In this document: piece after piece, positions 30,708 to 42,323 of the stretch
How positions within the stretch are numbered: the stretch's first letter is position 1
How the letters are laid out: every line of letters begins with the position of its first letter
NCBI GenBank assembly: GCA_903772945.1
Contig: CAICTM010000394.1
Span: 1 to 64,000, forward strand
Length of the DNA stretch: 64,000 nucleotides
Origin: Seminavis robusta
Lineage: Eukaryota > Bacillariophyta > Bacillariophyceae > Naviculales > Naviculaceae
Reading direction: 5' to 3'
Program-made: the position numbers and the translations under genes
The notes under the pieces: generated by a model
The model's database searches: none
What the model was told of the DNA's origin: nothing
What the model saw: only the letters and a program-made list of their open reading frames with translations

Positions 30708-33700
30708 CTAAAGCAGAGACGCCTCAATGTCTTCTATATCATCGAGGACCCGCCCTCGAGGCAGTATAGAAATCCTTCCTGAAGATATCCTTGTGACTTC
30801 TTCAGCATCGGGGACTTCCACAACCGCCTCCCAAGGACCCGTCTCTTCCTTGGAGCACTCGTATGCATTGTTGGCCATAATGAAGCTCTTGTCGTGGACA
30901 AGACCGGCAACGTTGGAGGGGCCATATTTGATATTACCATATGTGATGTTGTGTCCGGCCACCGTGGTCCCATCCAACACAGTTCTATCAGCGATTGTAG
31001 CCAGACGAAAGTCGTACAAGTTGTCGCCGAAATAGAGTGACCGTCCTTCGTAGGTTGTGCCCATCATCGACGCCACAACATTGAAGATTGGACTCCCATA
31101 TGTTAACTTGAGAAAGGACCATTCCTGAAAGGTCCTCGTCATCGTTCTGTAGACATAGTGAAAACCAGGCAACAAAGGGTTGTAGCTTCCTCGCGATATG
31201 CCACAGAACCGAATCCGTTCCACCAAAATGATTCCAAGATTCCATACAAGACCTTGCGCGGCAAGAGATGCAGCACAGATTGGTACACAGGTCTCCAATG
31301 AGACAAAGTCCAACAATAGCAGCCACACAGAGTAGGAAACAAAACAAGTCAAGCAGAGCTTCACGAACAGGAGTATATCCAGCAGAAAAGTATAGACTTC
31401 ATGAATGTAAAGCCAGCATGAGTCTCCCATTGCCCGCATGGGATCCAGTCTGTGGTGAACCACTGATTCATCCACGAATGTGAGAGGAGGTACCAATGCC
31501 TTCATCAGCAATACGTCGGTATCCACGTGAGAAAAATGACCAATTGAAGAATCCTCGATGTTAGTCCTGTAGTACACCCCGTCACTCTTCACGGAAAGGG
31601 TCACTGTTCCCAGCATGGATCTGCGAACACGGATAAGATCCATTTTCGAAGGAGGGAAGGAATCCAGTTCGATTTTTGAAGCCCAGTCGATGCTGCAGCC
31701 GTGTAGCATTAGGACAACGTTGCTGAATCGGGAGTTGCGAGCAAAAGCTCGATATGGCAGTGTGACCAAGTTGAAATGGTAGTCACAGGCCCATTCAAAT
31801 GGATAATAACACCAACATTCGTTTTGCTTCCCTGGACGACGGCTCCCGATGAAAAGAATCTTCAGGACAATACTGCTCAAGAGAGATATCAAGATACAGG
31901 TGGCGGCAAAAATGGCCCAATAAGCAAAGTCGAAGCCTTCTGATGTCTCTGGGGGTGGGTTTAAGAACATGGCCCCTTCCCAGATGCCGTAGAGAAATCC
32001 CAGTTCCAGCACAATCCAAATCATCTTGATTACGCCCACTAGAATCCAGCACGGGTACTTCCGAGGATCGACCTCGTCAGCAACATAAGCAGGGTTTCCG
32101 GTGATCAAGGATTCTCCTGGAAGAACGGCTCCTTCTGGTACAACGCAGAGATTCTGAACAATGGAGCCGTCGTCCATTTGGACACCAGGGGAAAGCATAC
32201 CACGAACAGTGCAATGGTCGCCGATGGAAATCCTGCGGAATGCCATCGTCGGGCCAATGTTCGGTTCGTCCCAGTCAATGAACTTTCGACATTTCAGGCA
32301 AGGGTATTTCAAGGAACTGTTCGCGCCAATCGAAACCAAATCAAATTCCCTGATAAAGCCAGCCAGCTGGCAAGAAGGACTGAGCCTGGCTCCCATGAAT
32401 GTGTAGAATAACCAAATCAGGGGTGTGTCAAGGATAAATCGACCAACCCAACACTCCCATACTGCAACCAAGCTTTTGATTGTTTTATTAAGGAGGTGGC
32501 AATGTGAGTTGAAATGATTCCCAGTGCAGGCCGCAGACACATCCATAGTTGGTTCAAATTATTCTTACCGATCAACAAACCAAAATCGAAGATAGGCGAA
32601 CGATGGCGTCACAATCAAGCATTCCCTGTAACGGCAAATCACTAGCCACTTGGCCACAATCACTATCACAGAAAAGCTTCCCAGGTAAAGGGGTACAAAC
32701 AGCATGTACAGCGCGGGTTTGTTCATTGCCTGGAGTTGTTCAAAGACCAACCAACATGGTACAAGCGGTGCAGAGAATAGAATGAACATGATCACAATCA
32801 AAAAGGCCTGGAGCAAACCAATGGTGCACCATGACAGTTGATGGCTCTTTTGCGTCTCCAAGGGTGGCTTGTTGGTGTCGATTGGTCCGCCGATGGTGTC
32901 CCGAATGTGACCTTTCAAGTCTGCAGGTGTGGGATGCCGATCCAGATAGTCAGGCGGCAGCGTGGTAAGAAACTCGCGTTCGAGTTCTCTGCGCAACGGG
33001 ACGGATGCTGCAGAAGATAACCCAGACTCTTCCCAAGAGAGTTCATTGTCGAAATCTGGTCCCAGGTACCGCGATATCACCTCGTCAAGTTGCTTCTCGT
33101 CTAAAGACCCAACAGTTTCCTCTACGGTAGGACCAAATGTCATCACTAGCGGTTCCGCCGTCTCCGGACTTCCCACGGGCACGTAGGACGCCCGAACTGC
33201 CCCTTTCAATTGAGGTCGTCGCTTTTCACCAACTGCATTGGATCCGTCATCAAGACCAGAAGCACTATCGTTAACAGCATCAGCATCTGTGGTGTGGGGT
33301 CCATCTCTTTCAGTCTCGGTTAGCCCCGCTATCTCTGTCGCGGGTGCGTCCTCCTTGCTGCGAGTGCTCTTTTCGTCAACCTCGGCCTCATCAATTTCCT
33401 CAGCAGCTCCCCCCGCGTCATCGCCATCGAGGACATCACCAGAAATTGGCTTCTCTTCGCTCTTGTCAGAAGCGCTCTCCTCGGCCGCTCCTAAAGAAAC
33501 CATGTCCCCTATCACGCTGTTTATAGAATCTCCACTCGTATCGGCTGCAGAAATCTGAGCAGCTGCGGGGTAGATTAGACCACTTTCCGACATAACTTTT
33601 TCAGCTGGAACGTCTGTGACAACATCACCCAGTTCACCCAGTGCATCATCAATGGAATTTACAGGGCCAGTTTCGTTGCTTTCCAACGGACTTTCACTAC

Positions 33701-36700
33701 TAGGTTCTTCATGAAGTTCTGCCGATTTGGTTGCTGCAGCTTTGTCACTTTGTTCATCGTGAGTTTCTACTGGTTCGGCTGGCTCAGCTTTCTGACTACT
33801 TGGCTTATCATGAGTTTCTGCTGGTTCTTCAGTTGAAGCAGCTTTGTCACTTGGCTCCTTGTGAGTTTCTGCTGGTTTGGCTGCATCATCATTGTCATTT
33901 GCCTCATGCTGAGTTTCTGCTGGTTCGGCTGCATCAGCTTTGCCACTTAGCGCATCCTGAACAACTGCTGGTATGGAGGCATCAGCTTTGCCACTGTCCC
34001 CGTCAGCGGCAATTGCTGTCCCACTTGCTGTCGTTCTTGGCCCCCCCTGTGCATCTAATTGCTCGTCTCGGGCCAACCTTGCCTTGACACCACGTGTGGC
34101 TTCGTCTTCAGGCACCACGGTGCCTTCCAAAGGCGCATCGACAGCAGTCCCTGTACTTTTCTTTGTTTTACCTTCGCTATGAGGAACGGCAGACGCACCA
34201 TCAGCCACTTCGACCGTCGGCGATTGGCCCGCGACCGCGGCACTGGCTTTTGGTACCGCTGTAGTTGCTGAAGCGGCCGGTGGTCCTTCTGAATCCTTGG
34301 ATGGTACAGCTGGCTTTGTTGGTCTTGTAGTAGTCTTCCCTCCAAATTTGTCTGCCAGCGAATCAAATGAGCTCTTATCAGCAGATGCAGAATCTGTTTG
34401 TTTTTCCTCTGAATCCTTGGGTGGAGCAGCTGGCTTTGTTGATCCCCTACTAGTAGTCTTCCCCCCAAATTTGTCAGCCAGGGAATCAAAAGAGCTCTTA
34501 TCAGCAGATGCAGAATCTGTTTCTTTGAGTGGTGGAGCAATATCTGGCTTTGTTGATCTTCGAGTGGTAGCTCCTCCGAACTTATCGGCTAAAGATGCAA
34601 ACGAACTCTTTGCTGCCCCTGTAGAAGTTGCCGGTTGCACCTCTGTCTCCTTGACTGAAGCAACAGATGGCTTTGTTGATCCCCTAGTAGTCTTCCCCCC
34701 AAATTTGTCAGCCAGGGAATCAAAAGAGCTTTTTGCAGCAGATGCAGAAACTAGCGGCTGGTCCTCCTCCTTGGGTGGAGGAGCAATCTCTGGCTTTGTT
34801 GGCCTTCTAGCAGTAGTCCCTCCGAACTTGCCGGCCAAAGATGCAAACGAACTCTTCGCTGCCCCTGTAGGCGTTGGTTGTCCCTCGGACTCGTTTGGTG
34901 CAGTCGAGGTTGGCTTCGACTTTGGCGCCGCAATGCCAGATTTTGCCGAGAGCGAAGGCTTAACCGCTGGTGGTGGATCAGCTTCTTGCTTCGGAGCCTG
35001 CTTGGTTGCTACGCCTGCTTTCTGTTTTTGGGTCTCCTTGGTTGCGGCAGCAAACGATGTCGGATCTTGTGTACCGGTACCTGGTGATTTCTTCATTGGC
35101 TCTGCTTCTGCCTTCGTCACCGGGCGCTCTTTCGTACTTTTTGCAACCTCAGCCGGTTTCTTTTTATCCGCAGGACTTCCAGGAGAGGGGACACTTTTGG
35201 GTTCTTCGGGTCGTTCAGGTGTACTCGTTCCGGGTGTCTGGTCAGTCTTTTGCATAGTCGTATCCTGCGATTCTGCTTTTGGGGTATCTGCCTCCGAGCG
35301 TTCTGACTGATCGTCTTCATCATTGTGACTGAACGAATCCATGGTTGGGGGTAATTCGGCGTTCCGATCCAGCGAAATCCGATCCTTGCGCTCGGGAAAG
35401 TCGAAGAGCATGGGCATTTCTTCTTTCAGCAAGCAGCCCTTCGCATGTCGTCGTTGCACTGTACTAATCGGTGTTATTGGAAGCGTTCCTTGTGGAACCG
35501 CGACTACACTCGACACTTCCATGCGAGTGAACTTTGGTATCCGTTCGGAGAGAATACGGCATAGTTGCCGCGTGTAAGCCGATTTGGTTGACTCGTAAAC
35601 TTCCAATGCAATCTCGACCGTGCCCGCCACGGATGCCATCGCAGCAACCCTCCCTCTCCTGATCTCCGGTCTGCAATCTTCCGCGAACCATTCAATGTCT
35701 GGAGGACAAAATTTAATGCCTTGACTATTTGCTAACACGTCCTCCTTTCGACAACATATGTACAAATGGTCATCCTTGAACAAGCCAACATCCCCAGTTC
35801 GAAGGTACATCGTCTTCGACCCCTTACCCTTGATCTTGGCTTGAAAGTTCTTTTTGGTGAGCTTTTTGTTTCGAAAGTATCCTGGCAGGTGCGCCAAATA
35901 AGGACTCCAAATCCAGATTTCCCCCAATTGACCTTTGGAGACCGGTTGGTTGTTTCTTGAATCAATGACTACTATCGCGATATTGTCCTTTTCCAATGCA
36001 TTTCTATTGGCGACTGCCACACGTTTGGTCAACGCAAAGTTGTTGCAAGATGGCACTGCAAAGACATCTTGTTCTATCCATGATACTGGTAACACATGCT
36101 CTGCCAAACCATAGCCCGTTTTAATGGAGCAATCTCTGGGAAGGTTGTAAGGTACAAAACACTTGCGAAACTTGTCCGGGGTACCAAATCGCGGCGACTC
36201 GCCAATGTTCAGCAGCACCTTGAGCGATGAGAGATTCAAGCTCGTCATGATTGTGGTTGAGGCATTCAGAGTTTGCATGAACTCTCGAATAACCCATCGA
36301 TAGCCATTGTCGGGTGCTAGTGTCCAACCTATTCTGTATGTACTGAGGAGCGTTAGCCATTGCAAGGGGGACTCTTCGTAGTTGCCAGAAGACATGTAAT
36401 GCATGGGACAGCCGTTGAGAAGAGGGCATACCATGGCAAGGAAGAGGCCCAAGTGATGATCTGGCGGCACCCACGTGAGACCTGCCAAGGAGCTGTGCTT
36501 CCCGAATACTTCTGGGAGCGCTCGCCGTGTCATTTTGAGACAATCGTAGAGTGCCTGAAAGGTGACAACGACAACCTTTGGATCTGCGGTACTCCCAGAC
36601 GTTGCCTGCAGGCAGCACACATCGCTGGCTTTGAGTGACTTTTCGTCAAACGCTGTCCCTGCCAGCAATGGTTCCTTTTCCCCTTGCCCAAAGAGAGACG

Positions 36701-38456
36701 CCCGGAAAGACTGCCTTGGAAGTGGCGCCGCAGCACCCGAATCCCGCTTGCCAATAGGGTTGCCAAAGAAAGAGAATCGCAGTTCCGGCTCCTCGTCATC
36801 GTCCAAGTAATCGTCGTCATCGTCTCTTCGTGGACTAAACATTCTTTTCAAGAAGGACTGACGAGGCGTTCCACTAGATCGCTTCTTGCTGCTGCTGCCG
36901 AGATCACTTATTCGATTCTGTTTACTCAAATCGAGTTGCGACGGTGAGGCTCCCTTTCTGGTGGACGTCCCATGCTGTGACCCCGCCAACGACGAGAAGG
37001 AGCCGGCCAAACTACTCAAACTCGCCATGAGCGACCCGGAAGAGCCCTTGTTGTTTGGTTTGGGCTTGGGCAACTTGTCGACTGCTTTCCAAGGTGCTTG
37101 TTCGGGCCACATTTTCCGCGTGGACGACGTGCGATCGTTTTCATCTTCCTTTTTCCAGAACTTGACGACGGAATCGGTCAAAATCATGGCCACGGGAGCG
37201 ACAGCGTGCATAATGACATTGAGTTTGGTCAATGCCATTTCAAAGTTGGGAGGAATGGGAGATGCCACGATAATGGGTACGACCCCGGCCCGCAAACATC
37301 CCAACCACGTGGCCATGTACGTCAAGCCATAATCCAGCACCAATGCCACGGTTTGTCCCTTTTGCAGCTTCCAAGTCACTCGTAAATGGTACGAGACGAC
37401 TCCTGACTTGTCCCACAAGTCACCAAATGTGAGTGTCTGTGTGGCCTTGCCATCGGCTTCGTAGAATGTGGCAAAGGTTTCATCGTGTCGTTCGAGTGTA
37501 ATCATTTCCAGTTCCCGTAGCAATTGTACCGAGAGATTTCCAGTATAGTACTGGTGGAGACTGTTGTCGTCGTTTAAATCCAAGGAGTCTCTCTGTTGCA
37601 GTTGGTCTAGGCCCAAACTCATCTCGGTAGTGTCTCGTTTGACAATGGGAGGCCTGGGAATGGATGCTGGTGCTGGAGTGCCACCACTCCTTCGTTTGGG
37701 GCCGCCGGTTGGAGAAAGAGCAATGTGGCTCTTTTTGGGAGCCACCGTGGAACTACTGGTTTTGGCAGCTGGAGTTGGTTTTGCTGCAGCTTTGGTAGCT
37801 GGAGCTGGTTTTGTTGCAGGTTTGGGGGTTGGTTTGGTGACAAGTTTGGCAGCTGGAGCTGGTTTGGTGGCTGGTTGCTTTTTAGTGGCAGTGGCAGGGT
37901 TTTTGGTGGTGGCTGCTACTTCTGGTTGAGCTGTCCTTGGTTGCATCTTGGGGAATGTTGCCTTTGGCTTGGTTTGTTTTTTGGGCGACTTGGGTGCTGC
38001 TGCTGCTTTGGTGGACGCTACCTTTTTGGGTTTTGTCTTTGTCGTAGAGGCTACCTTTTTGGGTGCATCTGCCGGCTTTGGTGATGTTGCCTCTGGTATT
38101 GTTGTTTTTGTTTTGGGAGGCAAGGCTTTCAAGGACTCCGATAGAAATGTATTTGGGACGAGGGAGAAGGCTTCAGACGAGTCAGGTATAATATCTTGCT
38201 CAATATCCCGTTGCTTCTGTTCCGATTTGGCAGCTTTCTTTTGCAGACTCTTGGTCTGGGCCAATAGCTTGTCCGTCTCTTTGGAGGCGGCATCCTCTGT
38301 ATCTGCTGATGTCTCGGTGCTTTCCTCGACGAGGGCTGCCTTTGCAGCCTTGCTCTTCTTGGTCTTGGACGAGGATATGAAGACATCGGGGATCTTGACA
38401 AAGCTCTTCACTTTGTCCTTCTTCTTTTTCTTCTTTTCGCCTGGGTCGTCACTCAT
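30708..38456 (-). CDS. Giant FAAL/NRPS-like adenylation - carrier - membrane - beta-helix synthetase
   Basis: Exons 38456-32569 and 32472-30708 join in phase 2 across a 96-nt intron (GTAAGA...AAAAG) into 2550 residues. Residues 1-300 are Lys/Ala/Pro-rich. An adenylation domain spans about 300-1030: SGSTADPK (620-627), WVPPDHHLGL, YGLAE (Tyr782), YLRTGD (Asp889), IKFCPPDIE. The pattern is closest to fatty-acyl-AMP ligases (FAAL). A ~170-residue insert lies before SGSTADPK. The last motif reads LPITPISTVQRR, so the usual catalytic lysine is Thr999. Residues 1040-1790 are disordered, with two repeat blocks. A carrier-like domain carries WEESGLSSAAS, with Ser1815 at the phosphopantetheine position. 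Membrane segments and two hexapeptide left-handed beta-helix parts (about 2005-2080 and 2410-2500) follow. This order resembles the terminal domain of Pls-type bacterial synthetases (TIGR02353). The product is unknown, probably an acyl or amino-acyl conjugate made at a membrane. Confidence 0.75.
33700..33940 (-). repeat. Acidic PAETH-type repeats in the synthetase linker
   Basis: About five imperfect units of 16-18 residues with the core (E/K)PAETH(D/K)(E/K)PS lie at protein residues ~1505-1585. The units stay in frame and vary between copies. Confidence 0.8.
34315..34875 (-). repeat. Five SFDSLADKFGG repeats in the synthetase linker
   Basis: Five copies of a 30-42 residue unit with a fixed core KSSF(D/A)SLA(D/G)KFGG lie at protein residues ~1193-1380, separated by TKP-rich spacers. 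The core is predicted to be a short amphipathic helix ending in Gly-Gly; the nucleotide repeats have diverged, and the protein core is kept. Confidence 0.85.
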
Positions 38457-38459
38457 GGT

Positions 38460-38460
<1 letters not shown>

Positions 38461-38493
<33 letters not shown>
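38461..38493 (-). repeat. (CAG)11 trinucleotide repeat in the 5' UTR of the synthetase gene
   Basis: Eleven perfect CAG units on the - strand lie just upstream of a CCACCATG start. An in-frame TGA precedes them, so they are untranslated in this frame. Confidence 0.9.
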
Positions 38494-38494
<1 letters not shown>

Positions 38495-40338
38495 AATGAT
38501 GAGGCAAACAAACAGTTGTCAATCTATATGCACCACTCGACTATAGAAGATGTGAAGAAGAGAGATAGGTTCTCCCCATGTGGGTGCTAGCTTGGTAGCT
38601 ACTAGCTAGCCTTTTATTCCTTCTGGGCCGCCGTCACCACCCCCTTTGTTACTCTACCGGTACGAGTATGGATCCTGTTTTTACGTGTGAGCATTGGATT
38701 GTCCTCTTAAAAGAAGTATCCAAGCAGGGTCATTGGTTGATTCGTCTGAATGGTTAGATATTTGATACCTACTAAGCATACATCCTTCGCAGCAGTTTTG
38801 CAAAGTAAAAGGGACCATTTGATATTGGGCCTATTGACTGGATTCGACCCTGTTTCTCTCGGAGAGCACAGGCACATACGCTTGGACTTTGGGATGGTCA
38901 AGTGGAGAGGTTTAAGAGGATATCTTCATGGGCGTGTTCCCTCGACGGCTTTGTTCTGGTTTGGAGTGAAGTTCAGGGAACGGTTGAGACGTGAACGTGA
39001 CTCAAGTTAAAAAGGAAGTATGCATATGGCTAAGACTTAACGAAATGTCTTTGCGTAAATCTTTTAACCCTTTCTCACTTTTTGCTCGAGAACCAAATCT
39101 TCTGTTGCGGCCACTCTTTTCGCAATCCTCCTGGTAGCGGTAATGCTATCTAGCTAGTAGTTCTTTGTTTCAACAGGTAGTCGAGCACATTGTACTTCTG
39201 ACAGTGTCAAGCCATCACAAGTCTGTTCTGTGCCCATACTAGTACCTTGGTCTCGTGGCCACAAGATTGCTCCACAGTAGCCAAAATAACGATCCCCCAA
39301 CCACTCACTCATCGATTACGGTACGGTACGCGAGCTGTCACTGTCACTCAAGCAAAGAAAAGCCATGAACACCACGCTTAAGAATGTTGGTATCCTATCG
39401 GCTCCCCTATCCCATGTGCACGATCTAGCTAGATCCGGGCATTGGCTGTGGTTGTAAAGTACCTTTTCACGCCCGTAAAAAAAAACTAACTAACATCGAG
39501 CGCCCTTCTGGAGTTGAAGCGCAACGGATTTGTCATGAATGAATGAAGCAACGATGGTACGGTAGTCTCATTGCACACTCACTCAAAAGTGCATGTCATG
39601 AGGTGTTCTCTCAAATAAATGATATCACAGGTAAGCAAGCAAGCAAACAACCAAGTAGGGCGTTTTTCGCTGCTTTCTTGCCCTGGTGCGTCCGAACCGT
39701 CCGGTGACACTCCCAGAAAAGCACCCGATCTGGATCATGGGAATCTACACGAAAGGAGGTTGAGAGAGAGCACGGGTCCCCTCGACAGGCAAGTGCAGGA
39801 AGCAGGAAACTTGTTTCGTTGTCGGCTTTGCGCAGCCACCCTGACGCTTGATTCTACGGCGCCTCCAGCAGCCGCGACACGTTCTGGAGCGATGCAAACA
39901 TGGTATTCCGCCCACTCTTTGAGCAGGAAGTGTCCACAGCTGGCCAAATCCAAGAGTGAGATCTCGATCTAAACAAGATCTTTTCGACGATGAAGCAAAC
40001 GAACGAACCAGTGCCGATATCTCGGTTCGTTGACAACATGCAAAAGCGCCGCACCCTTCGCCAAATATTTGGAAAATCAGTCCTCGATAGTCTCGAGCGC
40101 GTGTTTGATGTTCTCCATCCTGGCAGATGGGAAACCCTAATGTTCAATGTCTTGAACAACCGTACACGATTAGAACAATCCCTGCAAACGATTTTGCAAC
40201 GCTGTGGCAAACCCAACCGCACACGTCTCTTCACGAACAGATTAACACCAATGAAACCATGGAAAAACTACAGTATACTAGGTTCAGCTGTCCTTGATTT
40301 TTCCTCTGCAACACACAACAATACATAGGCTTTTGACT
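38494..40338. other. Intergenic, 1.8 kb; no gene seen
   Basis: This separates the synthetase promoter from the 3' end of the ankyrin-like gene. CTAG words (38605, 39151, 39426), GGTACGGTACG near 39322 and an A-run at 39478 occur. Frames at 39619-40328 lack motifs. Confidence 0.5.
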
Positions 40339-41967
40339 TTAGGGATTCCTCCGAGACATGAAGTCTTTGACCCAAGCCTTGACCCCAACATCCTTAGTTT
40401 TCAGCACAGTATCTTCATCCCACGGACAATCGTTCTCAATAGCGTACTTTAGAACCTCCCAATGTCCATTCAATGCAGCAGAATGGCACGTTGCTTCATC
40501 CCAAGGACAACCATTTTCATGGGCATAGCTCAGGATCTGCAAATTGCCATTCCTAGCAGCCCACATGCACGTTAGTTTGTCCCAAGGACACCCATTTTCA
40601 TGGGCGTACCTGAGGACATCCAAAAAGCCATTTGCAGCGGCTCCACTGCATGTGCCTTCGTTCCAGGGACAGCCATTCTCATGGGCATATTGGAGGATTT
40701 CCAAATGGCCACTATGGGCAGCAAACCTGCACGTATCTTCATTCCATGGACAGCCATGTTCATGACAATATTTCAGGGTTTCCAAATGGCCATAGAGAGC
40801 AGTTCTGCTGCAGCATGCACCAGTATCCCAAGGACAACCCCTTTCATGGGCATACTTGAGGCATTCCATGTGGCCATTTACAGCAGCATTGGTGGTTGTG
40901 TAGTGGTCCCATGGACAGTTGTTTTCATGGGCATAGACTAACACATCAAGGTGACCATTTGCAGCAGCATAGCCACATGTCCCTTCACTCCACGGACAGT
41001 CGTTCTCATGGGCATACTGGATGACATCCAAATGGCCGCCCAAAGCAGCATAACGGCATGTCTCATCATCCCATGGGCAGCCATTTGTTAGCAAATATTT
41101 CAGGGTTTCCAAATGTCCATGGCGAGCAGCACTACTGCATGTCTTGGTGTCCCAAGGACAACCCTTTGTAAGGGCATATTGGAGGACTTTCAAATGGCCA
41201 TTTCCGGCCGCCTTGTGGCAAGTGTTTTCATCCCAAGGACATCCATTTTCATGGGCATACCTCAAGACTTCCAAATGACCTCTGTGAGCAGTTCTGCTCG
41301 ATGTTTCTCGTCCCCATCCACATCCATTGTCACGGGCAAATTTGAGGCATTCCAGATGGCCATTTTCTGCAGCAATGGCACATGTCTCGTTACTCCATCC
41401 ACAACCATGTTCACGAGCAAATTTCAGGCATTCTAAGTGCCCAAATTGAGCAGCTTTGTTGCATGTGTTCTCATTCCATGGACATCCATTTGCATGGGCG
41501 TATCTCAACACAAGTAAGTGACCATTCATTGCAGCATGTTTGCTTGTTTTTGAATCCCAATCAAATCCCATGTTTCGAGCCCATTGAAGAACTCTAAGAC
41601 TGCCCACTTTGGCAGCAGTGTTGCAGATCATTTTGCCACTGATGTCTCCACCAGTGCCAGTGAAGCGGTGGGTATACCAATACTCTGCACAGGAGAGCGA
41701 GAAGACTGTGGCACTACAGAAAGTATCAGAAAAAGTCGCTTGGGGAGCGTCATCATCACCAGCATCATTGCCATTTGGTGGCTTTTGCACAGAGTTGCAG
41801 TAGGCCTTGTAGAGACGCTTCATTTTGTGGCAGACTGATGCCACAAAAACATACTGCCCCACACCAAGAAAGGGCAGAATCTGCTCGACCCAAATGTCCG
41901 ATTGATCCAGGAAACCATCAGTTGGGGACTCGAGTGTTCCAGTCTCTCCCTGCCTCTTCGACTGCAT
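40339..41967 (-). CDS. Protein of fifteen 27-residue ankyrin-like repeats with F-box-like N-terminus
   Basis: The intronless 542-residue protein has an F-box-like start (IWVEQILPFLGVGQYVFVASVCHKM). About fifteen units of 27 residues follow, with consensus AHENGCPWDE-TC--AA-NGHLEVLKY; the last is degenerate. This short ankyrin-like repeat (27 rather than 33 residues) is greatly expanded in diatoms, oomycetes and giant viruses. If the F-box call is right, the protein could be a substrate adaptor of an SCF ubiquitin ligase; that is inference. The repeats are well preserved in frame, so the gene looks live. A relic of the same family lies at 55083-55505. Confidence 0.85.
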   Translation of the reverse strand: MQSKRQGETGTLESPTDGFLDQSDIWVEQILPFLGVGQYVFVASVCHKMKRLYKAYCNSVQKPPNGNDAGDDDAPQATFSDTFCSATVFSLSCAEYWYTHRFTGTGGDISGKMICNTAAKVGSLRVLQWARNMGFDWDSKTSKHAAMNGHLLVLRYAHANGCPWNENTCNKAAQFGHLECLKFAREHGCGWSNETCAIAAENGHLECLKFARDNGCGWGRETSSRTAHRGHLEVLRYAHENGCPWDENTCHKAAGNGHLKVLQYALTKGCPWDTKTCSSAARHGHLETLKYLLTNGCPWDDETCRYAALGGHLDVIQYAHENDCPWSEGTCGYAAANGHLDVLVYAHENNCPWDHYTTTNAAVNGHMECLKYAHERGCPWDTGACCSRTALYGHLETLKYCHEHGCPWNEDTCRFAAHSGHLEILQYAHENGCPWNEGTCSGAAANGFLDVLRYAHENGCPWDKLTCMWAARNGNLQILSYAHENGCPWDEATCHSAALNGHWEVLKYAIENDCPWDEDTVLKTKDVGVKAWVKDFMSRRNP

Positions 41968-42323
41968 CTTCTGGCAGAAAATTGCTTTGAGATACTGAAT
42001 GGACAGTTGTCCTCTTCTTGTGCTCTACCAGTATCTATGGGTACGGTCAGAGTGAAGAGTGAAGAGTGAAGAGTGAGGTTCTGTCGTTCGGGTGTTCTGT
42101 AATGGACTCGACTCGACTCGACTCGACTCCAGTCGTGATTTTAGCAATAACCCCAAGAAAAGAAGATCTTGATGTATCTTCTTAGGGTTTACGAATTCCA
42201 CGTACTTTTCACGGAACGGACAAAGATACCCTCACAAAACCTCTGCATCCGGCATCAGGGTATCGTAATAGGAATACTGGACAATACTCCATCCAGTTAT
42301 CATTTGTGCAGATTGTTAGCAAC
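41968..42323. other. Divergent intergenic region with simple repeats
   Basis: It lies between the ankyrin-like start (-) and the MscS start (+). Apart from the repeats at 42046-42130 nothing is recognised. Confidence 0.5.
42046..42130. repeat. Adjacent (GAGTGAA)n and (CGACT)n short tandem repeats
   Basis: Roughly four 7-bp GAGTGAA/AGAGTGA units at 42048-42074 are followed by five CGACT units at 42105-42127, in the shared promoter region. Confidence 0.85.

Noticed and set aside
30708-38456. Complete multi-module NRPS cluster
   Set aside because: Only one adenylation and one carrier-like domain are present; no condensation or thioesterase domain and no accessory biosynthetic genes are seen nearby.
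39619-40328. Two + strand frames before the ankyrin-like gene
   Set aside because: No recognisable motif, promoter or splice pattern, and composition like the surrounding intergenic DNA.
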